NCBI GenBank assembly: GCA_019311105.1
Contig: JAFDDA010000018.1
Span: 1 to 64,000 of the forward strand
Source of the DNA: Deltaproteobacteria bacterium
Lineage (GTDB): Bacteria; Myxococcota_A; UBA9160; JAFDDA01
Length of the DNA: 64,000 nucleotides
Reading direction: 5' to 3'
Part shown: positions 18,780 through 28,290 of the stretch, one piece after another
How positions within the stretch are numbered: position 1 is the stretch's first letter
Layout: each line of letters starts with the position of its first letter
Translations under genes and position numbers: made by a program
Notes under the pieces: generated by a model
What the model was told of the DNA's origin: nothing
Database searches by the model: none
The model's input: the letters and a program-made list of their open reading frames with translations, nothing else

Positions 18780-19913
18780 TCAGTCCGACTCGATTTCGAG
18801 GGGTTCGGTGCGCGGCTCTTCGTCGCGTTCGCCGGCCACGGCCCCCTCGAGGGAAAGCTTCGTCTGGAAGTCCGCCGGGTTCGAGGCCGCGTTGAGCGCG
18901 GTCTCGACGGAGATCTTGTTCGCCGTGACCAGGTCGAGGAGATGCTGATCGAAGGTCTGCATCTTTTCCGTGCGGCCCCGGGCGATGAAGTCGGTGATGG
19001 CCTCGTTCTTCGACGGGTCCTTGATGCATTCGCGGATGCTGCGCGTGCTGCGCATGATCTCCACGGCCGGCACCCGGCCGGTCTTCTTCTTGTTGAGCAG
19101 GAGCCGCAGGGAAACGATGGCCTTCAGGTTGTCGGCCAAGCGGGCGCGGACCTGGGTCTGCTCTTCCGTCGGGAAGAAGGAGACCAGGCGGTTGATCGTC
19201 GAGGCCACGTCGTTGGTATGGATCGTCGAGAAGACGAGGTGGCCGGTCTCGGCGGCCTTGAGCGAGGTGTCGACCGTCTCGAGGTCGCGCATCTCGCCCA
19301 CCATGATGACGTCGGGGTCTTGGCGCAGGGCAGCCCGCAGGGCGTCCGGGAAGGATCCCGTGTCGGTGCCGATCTCGCGCTGGGTGATGATCGACTTGTC
19401 CGGTTTGAACACGAACTCGATCGGGTCCTCGACCGTCACGATCTTGCTCTTCCGGGTCAGGTTGATCTCGTTCATGATCGTGGCGAGGGTCGTGGACTTC
19501 CCCATGCCGGTGGCGCCCGTGACGAGCACGTAGCCGCGTCGCAGCTGGGCGAGATCCTTCACCGCCGCCGGGAGGTTCAGCTCCTCGGGCTGGTTGACCT
19601 CGAGCGGGATGACCCGCAGCACGATGTTGTAGAACCGCCGCTGGCGGGAGATGTTGACGCGGAAGCGGCCCTCGTCGGGCAGCTCGAAGGCGAGGTCCAT
19701 CTCGTTGAAGTCGAGGCCGATCTCGCGCGGGTCGTCATCCACCAGGATCTGGGCGATGGCCTCGGTGTCGCCGGGCTCGAGCACCTTGTAGCGGAGCTCC
19801 ACCAGCTCACCGTGGAAGCGGTAGAGCGGCAGATAGCCGACCTGGAAGTGGATGTCGGAGGCCCCTTTTTCGATGCCGAGTCGAAGGAGCCGGTAGAGCT
19901 TTTCTCGGTCCAT
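18780..19913 (-). CDS. pilT: type IV pilus retraction-type ATPase PilT
   Basis: MDREKLYRLLRLGIEKGASDIHF, GATGMGKSTTLATIMNEIN, TVEDPIEF, RAALRQDPDVIMVGEMRDLET. Confidence 0.9.
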   Translation of the reverse strand: MDREKLYRLLRLGIEKGASDIHFQVGYLPLYRFHGELVELRYKVLEPGDTEAIAQILVDDDPREIGLDFNEMDLAFELPDEGRFRVNISRQRRFYNIVLRVIPLEVNQPEELNLPAAVKDLAQLRRGYVLVTGATGMGKSTTLATIMNEINLTRKSKIVTVEDPIEFVFKPDKSIITQREIGTDTGSFPDALRAALRQDPDVIMVGEMRDLETVDTSLKAAETGHLVFSTIHTNDVASTINRLVSFFPTEEQTQVRARLADNLKAIVSLRLLLNKKKTGRVPAVEIMRSTRSIRECIKDPSKNEAITDFIARGRTEKMQTFDQHLLDLVTANKISVETALNAASNPADFQTKLSLEGAVAGERDEEPRTEPLEIESD

Positions 19914-20096
19914 TACGCGATCCCCTCGCGGAAGCCATGGAGGGCTGGGGCCCTGCCTGCGTATCGGCTTTTCGCCCCACGCCTTGACCGGTTCCGTGAA
20001 GGAGGGCGCGCGAATCTCCGGGCGGCGGCCGGCGTCCAATGCGCGGGGCGGGGCTATACTCCGCACCCCATCCCAGGAGGGCGATCGAGGCCGTGT

Positions 20097-20662
20097 CTCT
20101 GGTGAAAACGACCCCCTGCTCGCTGGGGAATTCGACCCAATCGCGCTCGGAGCTGGCTCTGCGGGCGTCCCGCGGCCTAGCCTTGGGGCTGGCTTTGCTG
20201 CTTCTCAGCCCCGTCACCCTCGCGGAGGAGGGCTCGGAGGTCGGGACGTCGAAGCCGGCTCCGGCACCCGTCGTCCCCCTCGATAAGCTCTTCGAGCTGC
20301 CCAGCGGCTTCGAAGTGCGCAAGGCGCCGAGCCATGCGGGCTTCGGCGCGACCGAGTGGCGCGCGCGGTTCAGCGAGGCGCGGCAGCGGGTCGAGCGTTC
20401 GACGGCGGCGCTGGCCGGGGCGAAGCGCGAGCTCGCCGAGCTGGCCGAGTCTTCGAATGCCTGGGCCGTGGCGCCGCCGGTGGGCGGGATCCCGAACAGC
20501 AAGGATTCGCCGCTCAACTATCAACTCAGCCAACGCATCAAGCAGGATCAGCGCGAGGTCGACGCCGCCAAGCGCAACCTGCTCGACCTCAAGGTCTCCG
20601 CGAACCTCGCGGGCGTGCCGGATGGCTGGCGCCGCGAGCGCGGGCCCGAACTTTCGGAGTAG
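20097..20662 (+). CDS. hypothetical secreted protein with C-terminal coiled-coil-like region
   Basis: N-terminal signal-like segment LALGLALLLLSPVTLAEE; no family recognised; exact start uncertain. Confidence 0.5.
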
Positions 20663-20669
20663 AGCGCTG

Positions 20670-20945
20670 CTCCCCGTTGACGCTGTCGACTTGCTCGCGC
20701 TGGCGCAGCGGACCCCCTTGGCGCGGGACATCGCGGAGACCGTCTTGAACCCGCCGGCGGACGCTGGGACGGCTCGCCTGGCGCGGGCGATCACGTCGGG
20801 GATGCTCTCGCCCCGCCTGCGCGAAGCCTTCGGCCTGCCCTGGGATGCCAAGCGCCAGCGTCGGCTCGAGACGATGATCGAGCAGGTGAGGGGGCTGCGA
20901 AGTGCCGCCGTCCCGCCGGAGCGCACCCAGAGCGGGAGCCGCTTG
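20670..20945 (+). pseudogene. possible remnant of a DUF2236/MpaB-type oxygenase C-terminus
   Basis: TPLARDIAETVLNPP...ARAITSGMLSPRLREAFGLPWDAKRQRRLETMIEQVRGL resembles the C-terminal helix region of that family but has no upstream domain. Confidence 0.4.
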
Positions 20946-21008
20946 CGACCCCACCGCCGATCAGTCACTCTCGGCGCCCGATCCAAGCCAGAGCCAGGAG
21001 CCGTGAGC

Positions 21009-21158
21009 ATGTCGAACGAACAGGGCGAGAACGAAGAGAACGAAGGAGGCGTCGTGGATGCCACCAGCATCCTCTACATCGTGGGTGGGATCCCGGCGAT
21101 GGTGACCTTCTTCGTGGTCCTGTTCCTGTTCGCGCAGAGCTGCAACATCGCAGCCTGA
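21009..21158 (+). CDS. small single-TM protein (49 aa)
   Basis: MSNEQGENEENEGGVVDATSILYIVGGIPAMVTFFVVLFLFAQSCNIAA; acidic N-terminus and one hydrophobic helix. Confidence 0.45.
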   Translation: MSNEQGENEENEGGVVDATSILYIVGGIPAMVTFFVVLFLFAQSCNIAA

Positions 21159-21378
21159 CCGGGGCCTTCCGGCCCTTCCGGCCTGGCGCGCCGGCGCCCT
21201 TGCCGGCCTCTTTCCTTCCCGTTTCAACACGATTGCTCGCGGCCCGCCGGTCGCTGTACCGGCAATTGGGGCTTCATACACCCGTCGGGATTGAGACCCG
21301 CCTGAGTCCAGAGAACTAATCGAAACAAAAACAGGGTGTTGGCTAAACGCCCCGGCCCCATGTCCCGAATCAAGGGCC

Positions 21379-22143
21379 ATGAGTGTGGTTTCCCCCCAAC
21401 ACCCTCACCGCCGCAGGCTCATGCTTGCGGCGGCCCTTCTGGGCCTCTTCGTGGTTGGCTGCGCGAATGGCCCCGGGATCGGTTTGCCCGACGTCGCGGC
21501 GGGCCCCGCCTACTCCTACTTCGAGCGGTCCTCACCCCTCGACCCGTGGACGCCCAAGATCCTCGGCTGGCAGCATCGCGAGCGGGCCCAGCCGAGCACC
21601 GAAGCCCTGGTGAAGGCTCCAGCGGTCTCGAATGGCCGCCGGCTCGCCGTCCCGGTGGATGGCGACACCCTGCGTCAGCGCTATTCGCGCTACCGCCAGG
21701 ACAGCAAGCGCGAGATGGCTCGCGAGCTGGCGGACTGGATGCAGTCCGTCGCCAAGCGCCACTACGTGGGCGACGGGCTGGTCGACCATTGGGCCACCCT
21801 CGAGGAGACCCTCGACCGCAACGGCGACGATTGCGACGGGCTCGAACTGCTGGCGTTCCACTTCCTGCGAGACCACGGCTTCGCCGCCGACGAGGTCTTC
21901 CGCGCCGTGATCTATCGCCCGAAGGACGGCCAACATCACATGGTGACGCTGTGGTTCGAGAACCCTCGCGACCCCTGGGTGATCGATCCGACCGGCGCCA
22001 TGACCTCGGGCATGCCGCGGATGTCGGACCGGCCCGATTGGGTGCCGTTGAAGCTCTTCACCGAGAAGGATCAGTTCACCGTGCGGCCCGCCGGCGCGAC
22101 GGCGTCCTCCGGCTACCGCCTCCCCCGCACGCCACGCCGCTAG
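21379..22143 (+). CDS. putative lipoprotein, transglutaminase-like cysteine proteinase-like
   Basis: Lipobox LFVVGC; TLDRNGDDCDGLELLAFHFLRDHGF and GQHHMVTLWFENPRDPWVIDPTG (Cys/His/Asp order). Confidence 0.6.
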   Translation: MSVVSPQHPHRRRLMLAAALLGLFVVGCANGPGIGLPDVAAGPAYSYFERSSPLDPWTPKILGWQHRERAQPSTEALVKAPAVSNGRRLAVPVDGDTLRQRYSRYRQDSKREMARELADWMQSVAKRHYVGDGLVDHWATLEETLDRNGDDCDGLELLAFHFLRDHGFAADEVFRAVIYRPKDGQHHMVTLWFENPRDPWVIDPTGAMTSGMPRMSDRPDWVPLKLFTEKDQFTVRPAGATASSGYRLPRTPRR

Positions 22144-22196
22144 ACCCTCGGCTCTTCCCTCGCTGCTAGACCAACGCGCGACCCTCGGGTAGGGTC

Positions 22197-23054
22197 GTGC
22201 CGGTGGACGCGTCCGACCTCGATCCGGCGAAGCTGCACGAACGACGCGAGCGGGTCTTCCTGCTGCTGGCGGGGGTCTTCCTCGGCACGCTCGCCTTCCT
22301 GAACATCCTCGGCATCAGCCGTTTCATCCACATCGGTTCGATCGGGAGTGGTGAGGCGACGAAGGTGTTCGCCGTCGCGGTCGGCGTCCTGCCGTACCCG
22401 ATCACCTTCCTCTGCACCGACTTCATCAGCGAGCTCTACGGGCGAAGGCGTGCGAACTTCGTGGTCTGGATCGGCTTGCTGCTGAACGTCTGGGTCGTGT
22501 TCGTCCTGTGGCTCGGTGGCGTGCTGCCGGGCTTTTCGGAGATCGACCCGACCACGGGCATGCCGCCGCCCGAGGCCGGCGACTGGGTCTTCTTCCGGAT
22601 CCGCCAGCTCACCTTCGGCGCCGTCACCGCTTCGATGATCGCGTACATGGCCGCGCAGTTCTGCGACGTCTACCTCTTCCACTTCTGGAAGCGGCTCACC
22701 GGCGGGCGGCACCTGTGGCTGCGCAACAACGGCTCGACCCTCGTCAGCCAGATGGTCGACACGACGGCCGTCATCCTGATCACGCACTTCTATGCGCACG
22801 CGCTGCCGGTGGACGGGGGCAAGGCGATCTGGCCCCAGCTCTGGCTCTTCATCGCGACGGGCTATGCGTTCAAGCTCGTCGTCGCCCTGCTCGACACCGT
22901 TCCGTTCTATGTGGGCGTGCACTACCTGGGGCGCTACCTGCGGATCGATCCCGCGAGCGAACACCGTGCCGACAGCGAGGAGATCCTTCTGGCCTTGCCG
23001 GTGGATGGCGAGAGGCTGGTCGAAACGCCACCGAGCGACCGGCCGCGCGTCTGA
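22197..23054 (+). CDS. queuosine precursor transporter (YhhQ/VUT family)
   Basis: Multi-TM; FLNILGISRF, ITFLCTDFISELYGRRRANFVVWIGLLLNV, VDTTAVILITHF. Confidence 0.85.
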   Translation: MPVDASDLDPAKLHERRERVFLLLAGVFLGTLAFLNILGISRFIHIGSIGSGEATKVFAVAVGVLPYPITFLCTDFISELYGRRRANFVVWIGLLLNVWVVFVLWLGGVLPGFSEIDPTTGMPPPEAGDWVFFRIRQLTFGAVTASMIAYMAAQFCDVYLFHFWKRLTGGRHLWLRNNGSTLVSQMVDTTAVILITHFYAHALPVDGGKAIWPQLWLFIATGYAFKLVVALLDTVPFYVGVHYLGRYLRIDPASEHRADSEEILLALPVDGERLVETPPSDRPRV

Positions 23055-23070
23055 GCGGCGTGCGGGGCCG

Positions 23071-25908
23071 CTAGTCGGTTCGGATCTCCCGCGCGAAGAT
23101 CGCCCGCAGGCGCTTCTGCGCATCCCGAATGGATTCCGCCAGGGTCGCCACGTCCTCGGCGCCCGCGAGTTCCGCCACGAGCGGAGCGAGGGGCCCCTCG
23201 AGGTCGAGAGCCGACTCCGGGCGGCCAGTGACGAGGCGGAGCGAGGTCTCGGCGCGGCGCAACCGTTCGAGCCCGCCGAGGACATCGGCGGAGTCGCGGA
23301 GCAGGCCGAGCCGGCCGGCAGCCTCGAGGACGGCCGGGACGGAGCCACCGCGTAGCTCGGGTCGCCGCGGGCCTTCTCGCAACGCGAGGTACTGCGCCAG
23401 GAACTCCGCGTCGACGATGCCACCGGGCGCATGCTTCAAGTCGAGCCAGTTGGGCCCCGTGCGCGCGAGTTCGCGCTCCATGCGGCCGCGCATGCGCAAG
23501 ACCTCTGGCGCGAGGTCCGGATACTTCAAGAATTCGAAGAGGGCCGAGTGGACGGTCTCCATCACCCGCGCGTTGAAGTCGGGGTCGCCCGCCACCGGTC
23601 GGGCGCGCAAGAGGGCCTGCGCTTCCCAGATCTGGGCGCGACGCTCGTGATAGAGGCGGAAGGACGCGAGGCTCGCCACCAGGGTTCCGCCATGGCCCGA
23701 CGGGCGCAGGCGCGTGTCGACCTCGTAGGCCCGCCCCGCGGCGGTCGGTGTCGTGAGGTAGAGGATCACCCGCTGGGTGAGCCGCGCCGCCCACTCCTGC
23801 GCGAGCGGCGCTTCGACGCCCTCCCGGGCTTCGTAGAGGAACACGAGGTCGAGATCGGAGTGGAAGGTCATCTCGCGAGAGCCGAGCTTGCCGAGAGCGA
23901 GGATGCACAAACTCGCGGGCTCGTGCCCCGGGTTGCGACCGCGGGAGCTGGGGTCGTGATGCTGGGCGAGAGCGAGGCCGCCGAGCAGCACCCGCTCGGC
24001 GGCGGCGGACAGCGCTGCTTCGAGTTCGGCCTCGCTGGCCTCTCCGCGAATCCGCCGGGCGGCAACCCGGACCGAGGCGTCGCGCCGGGCACTGCGCAGG
24101 GCGTCGAGCCCCGCTTCGAGGTCGTCGCTGGGTGTGAGGTCTTCGCTGGCCGGCGTCGAGGCGTCGTCTCCGGGCACGAAGGCGCGGAGCAGCGCGGGCC
24201 GGCGGATCAGGTGGGAAACGAGTTCCGGATCTGTCGCCAGGAAGAGGCCGAGCGCCGGGGCGGCGTCCGGAGCATCGGCGAGCTCTGCCGCGTCTCCGCC
24301 CTCTGCGAACACGGCGCGAGCCAGGCGTTCCGCCGCCGGCCGGGCCCGCTCGACGGCCGGCGCAGCGGCCGCGCGCACGATTTCCTGGGCAAAGGCTTCC
24401 GGCGAACCACAGGCCTGGCGCCAACGATCTGCGTCCGGGCCCTGCGCGGCCACCCGTACTTCGCGCTGGGTCAATAGGGACTCGAAGGCCCCTCGCACCC
24501 GGGCGCGTGTCGAGTCGAGATCGTGGACGAGCTGCCGCGCCGCCGCTTCGCCGTCGGGGTCGGCGCGACCGAGGCGGCGGGCGAGGCGGCGAAGGCCGTC
24601 GGCGTCGGCGGGGATCTCATGGGTCTGACGATCCTCGGCCATCTGGATCGCGTTCTCGGCCCGCCGCAGGAAGTCGTAGTCATCGGCCAACGTGCTGGCC
24701 ACGTCGGCGTCGAGGATGCCGAGCTCGGCCAGGTTCGAGAGCACCTCGGCCGTATTCGTTGCGCGCAGGGTTTCGTGCCGCCCGCCGTAGAACGCCTGGA
24801 GGCCCTGGACGACGAACTCGGCCTCCCGGATACCGCCCGGCCCGAGTTTGATGTTGCGGTCCGCGCCACGCGCGTCGACCTCGATCTTCTGCTTCACGTC
24901 GCGCACGTTCTGAACGACTTCATAGGAGCCGTAGCGGCGGTAGACGAAGGGGCGCAGCTCGGCCACGATGCGTTCGCCCAGCGCCAGGTCGCCCGCGCAA
25001 GGCCGGGCGCGGATCCACGCCACGCGTTCCCAGGTCCGGCCAAAGCGTTCGTAGAAGTCGACCAGGCCATCGGCGGAGTTCACCAGCGGGCCCGCGCGAC
25101 CCTCGGGCCGGAGCTCGAGATCCACGCGGAAGACGAAGCCATCCTGGGTCGTCTCTGACAGCAGGGTGCGCAGGCTCGTCACGGCACGTGTGAGCCGCTG
25201 GTAGCACGCGTCGTCGGCGTCGGGCACGCCGTGGGCGAACAACACGTCGATGTCCGAGGAGTAGTTGAGCTCGCGCCCCCCGAGCTTGCCCATGGCCACC
25301 ACGCTGAGCAAGCCCGCAACATCGTGCACGGCCTCGGTGGCCCGGAGTCCTGCGGCAAGGCTGGCGTCGGCGAGGTCCGAGAGCTCGCGTGTGGTCTCGG
25401 AAGCGGGCACGCCGGACAACGCCCGGGCTGTCAAACGGAACATCTCGGCGTAGCGGTTGCGGCGCAGCGCCTGCCCGGCGCGGTCGAGCCGCAGCGGGGT
25501 TTCGAGCTCGCGAAGTTGCGCTCGCGCCTCGTTCTCGCTGCGCGGCGGAAGGCTCGCGGCGGAGCACACCTCACGGACGGCGTCGGGCAGGCGGCTCGCG
25601 CGGCGTGCCAGGAAGTCGGCGCCGCCGAGTACGCGCGCCAGGCTTTCCGCGCCCGGGGCCTCGAGGTCCGCGAGCGGCCCGTCCCCCCCCGGGCCCGGCG
25701 TGCCCAGCTCCACGAGGGCATGAAGCGCCGCGTCCGGTCGTGCGGATGCGAGCACGGCCGGCGCGATGCGTCGCCGCGCGCGCTCGGATAGCGAGCCCGA
25801 CCCGTTCGACCACCCCTCGGTGAAGGTCGCCGGCTCGGCTACGCCCGCCCGCGCCAGGGCCTCCGGGCCGAGGGTGCCCTCGAGCAGGCTTGCGGCCAGC
25901 CCCGCCAT
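23071..25908 (-). CDS. glnE: bifunctional glutamine synthetase adenylyltransferase/deadenylase
   Basis: Two nucleotidyltransferase cores: GGRELNYSSDIDVLF and GSREMTFHSDLDLVFLYE; KQKIEVDARGADRNIKLGPGGIREAEFVVQ. Confidence 0.95.
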   Translation of the reverse strand: MAGLAASLLEGTLGPEALARAGVAEPATFTEGWSNGSGSLSERARRRIAPAVLASARPDAALHALVELGTPGPGGDGPLADLEAPGAESLARVLGGADFLARRASRLPDAVREVCSAASLPPRSENEARAQLRELETPLRLDRAGQALRRNRYAEMFRLTARALSGVPASETTRELSDLADASLAAGLRATEAVHDVAGLLSVVAMGKLGGRELNYSSDIDVLFAHGVPDADDACYQRLTRAVTSLRTLLSETTQDGFVFRVDLELRPEGRAGPLVNSADGLVDFYERFGRTWERVAWIRARPCAGDLALGERIVAELRPFVYRRYGSYEVVQNVRDVKQKIEVDARGADRNIKLGPGGIREAEFVVQGLQAFYGGRHETLRATNTAEVLSNLAELGILDADVASTLADDYDFLRRAENAIQMAEDRQTHEIPADADGLRRLARRLGRADPDGEAAARQLVHDLDSTRARVRGAFESLLTQREVRVAAQGPDADRWRQACGSPEAFAQEIVRAAAAPAVERARPAAERLARAVFAEGGDAAELADAPDAAPALGLFLATDPELVSHLIRRPALLRAFVPGDDASTPASEDLTPSDDLEAGLDALRSARRDASVRVAARRIRGEASEAELEAALSAAAERVLLGGLALAQHHDPSSRGRNPGHEPASLCILALGKLGSREMTFHSDLDLVFLYEAREGVEAPLAQEWAARLTQRVILYLTTPTAAGRAYEVDTRLRPSGHGGTLVASLASFRLYHERRAQIWEAQALLRARPVAGDPDFNARVMETVHSALFEFLKYPDLAPEVLRMRGRMERELARTGPNWLDLKHAPGGIVDAEFLAQYLALREGPRRPELRGGSVPAVLEAAGRLGLLRDSADVLGGLERLRRAETSLRLVTGRPESALDLEGPLAPLVAELAGAEDVATLAESIRDAQKRLRAIFAREIRTD

Positions 25909-25950
25909 GTCTTCGTGTTCGGTCAGGTCGGAGCCCTCTTCGCCGGGGCG

Positions 25951-28006
25951 CTAGGCCCCGTCCTCGTCGGAGCCGATCTGGATGTCGAGCTCCTTGCGTT
26001 GCTGCTCGGCGCGTTCGGCGGCTGCGGCCCGCTCTCGCTGGATCTCGATCTTGAGTTCCTTGCGCGCTTCTTCCGCGGCCTCGCGCTCGCTCGCAATCCG
26101 ACCGCGGCGAAGCTCGAGCAGCTTCCGCTCGAGCAGGCGGTTGCGTTGGGTCACGAGCTCGCGTGGCACAGCCGGATCGATCTCCCCGGGAGCATGCTGG
26201 AGTGTGATGTGTTCTGTGGCCGTGCGGCCATCCTCGGCGATCACCAGGACCTCGATCTCGTTGATTCCGATCGCCAGCGGGACGAGCGCGGTCCAGGAGC
26301 CGTCGGCATTGAGCTGGACGTGGTCGGCTTCCGTGTTGTTCGTGAGATTCTGGACGCGCAGGGTCTCGACGTCCGTGAAGCGGACCACCTCCACGACCTG
26401 GACCAACTCGCCGGGGTTTCGCACCGGCGTGAACTGGCCGTCCGTGCGGCCCGCCATCTCCACGGTGGCCATCGGGCCTTCGAGCGCATCCGGCCCGAGG
26501 GCAAAGGAGTGGATCGTGATCTCGCCCCGCCGCGCGCGGTCGGCCGCGCGGAGGACGGCTTCGACGTTTCCGCGGGACCCGCCGGAGTAGGGCAGGGTGG
26601 GCTGCCCGTCGGTGAAGAAGAGCACGACCTTCTCGGAGTCGGCGTCGCTCTGGGAAAGGCTCCCGCGGAGGCCGAGCAGCTCGATGGTGGCCCGGTCGAC
26701 GCCCGCGGCCATGTGGGTCCCGCCGCTCGGCCCGCGCCGGAAGATGCGGTTGAGTGCGTCCTCGATCCGGCCATAGTCGGCCGTGAGGGGCTCCTCGGTG
26801 ACGGCTGCGTCGGGGGCCCTGCGCATGAACCCCTCGTCCGGGGGCACGCCTGCGAAAGAGACCACGCCGACTCGGGTCGTGCGGGGGTCGAGCCCGTGAA
26901 GCAGATGGCGGGCCGCGAGGATTGTCGGCACCCGTCGGGACGACGGTCGAGCCCGACGTGTCGAGCACGAACACGACGTCGAAGCGCTGCACGTCGCCGA
27001 CGTCGACCATGGCGTGCCCCGCGAGGAAGCCGCCGCCGCGGTTCCCCACCACGGCGTCCGGGCCTGGGTACTCGATGGTCACCCGGAGCTCCGCCGGGCC
27101 CACGTCCTCGGGGCGCCCGACCCGTGGGGGCCCGGTCGCCTTGGGAGGGTGCCGTAGGGGCGGCGGTTCGGTGCGCGCGACCTTCGGTGCGTTCGGCAGC
27201 GGGTCGTCATCGCGCTTCTTGGCCTGCTGGGCCTTCTGCCCGAAGGGATTGCCGCGCGGTGGGTCGAGATCCCAGGCGTAGGCCTGGTAGAACGAAAACG
27301 GTTGGCCGAGCCCTTCGGCGAGCGGTGTCTCGAGCGCTTCGAGTACACCCGAGATCGGTGCGACGCCGACCCGGTACGTCCCGGCCACGGGCCACGCACC
27401 TTCGAGGATGCCGTGGAGCTGGCCCGTCTCGGCCGAAACGACGGGGGCTCCGCCCCAGCCGCGCAGGTCGCCGGGCACGTCGAGCTCGACCTCGATGCGC
27501 TCGGCACCGACCTCGACCACGGTCCCGAAAAGGTCGTCTTCGTCCTGAGCGATGGCGTTGGGGATGCCGAGCAGTCGGACGCGTGTGCCCGAGCGCAGCC
27601 GCCCGGGGTCCGGTTCGAGCACCGTCACGCCCGAGGGCGCGAGGTCGAGGGCGAACACGATGTAGTCGCTGCGCAGGGTGCCGCCCTTCATGCGAAAGGG
27701 CTTGCCGGGTTTCACGAGGTAGCGGCTCGAGATCGCGACCTGGCTCTTCGAGGCCGGCCGTTCGAAGCGCACCTCACCGGCGCGCCCGAGCTTCGCGAGG
27801 TCGAAGGAGTGGGCCGCGCCGACGGCCACCACGCCGACCTCGTCGCCCGGCGCCGGGATGAAGAAGACCGTGCTGTGGCTCTCGACCTTGCCGTCGAGCA
27901 CGTAGGTTGGCCGCGCGACCGAGGGCAGCGGGCTCGCTGCCGCGGGGCCAACCGCCGCGATCCACAGGCCGAGGGAGAGCGCGGAGGGCAGGAGCCGGCG
28001 CAACAT
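25951..28006 (-). pseudogene. VWA-domain protein with trypsin-like N-terminal domain, disrupted inside the VWA domain near 26930
   Basis: N-terminal frame reaches VVFVLDTSGSTVVPTGAD then loses homology; VWA resumes in another frame as PTILAARHLLHGLDPRTTRVGVVSFAG...FFTDGQPTLPYSG and ends at 25951. Confidence 0.75.
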
Positions 28007-28066
28007 GCCGGCCAATCTAGGTGAGGGCCCCAGGGCTGTCATCTCGTGTGCGGGGGCTGCCTCGCA

Positions 28067-28198
28067 TGGGCTGAGCTTGATCCCGGTGTCGAGTTCCTGT
28101 GGGCTGAGCTTGACCCCGGTGTCGAGTTCCTGTGGGCTGAGCTTGACCCCGGTGTCGAGTTCCTGTGGGCTGAGCTTGACCCCGGTGTCGAGTTCCAT
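28067..28198. repeat. 4 x 33-bp tandem repeat, each unit a hairpin
   Basis: tgggctgagcttgaccccggtgtcgagttcctg x4 (copy 1 has tccc, copy 4 ends ccat). Confidence 0.95.
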
Positions 28199-28290
28199 AG
28201 GATCGTCATCGCCCCTTCGTCCGTTCCTCCAGGAAGACCCCGCTCCTGGATTCGATACACGTCCCGCCGGAGCCCGATGCTCCGGGTACC

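Noticed and set aside
19440-19530. Variant Walker A (GATGMGKST) in PilT
   Set aside because: Catalytic GK[ST] retained; substitutions are within normal family variation.
17397-20105. 902-aa plus-strand ORF
   Set aside because: Antisense shadow of the histidine kinase-like gene and pilT.
21162-21220. Terminator-like GGGCC-TTCC-GGCCC and GCCGGC repeats after the 49-aa ORF
   Set aside because: Short stems without a convincing T tract; common in GC-rich sequence.
28067-28198. Possible CRISPR array
   Set aside because: Units are directly contiguous with no spacers and there are no cas genes in the window.
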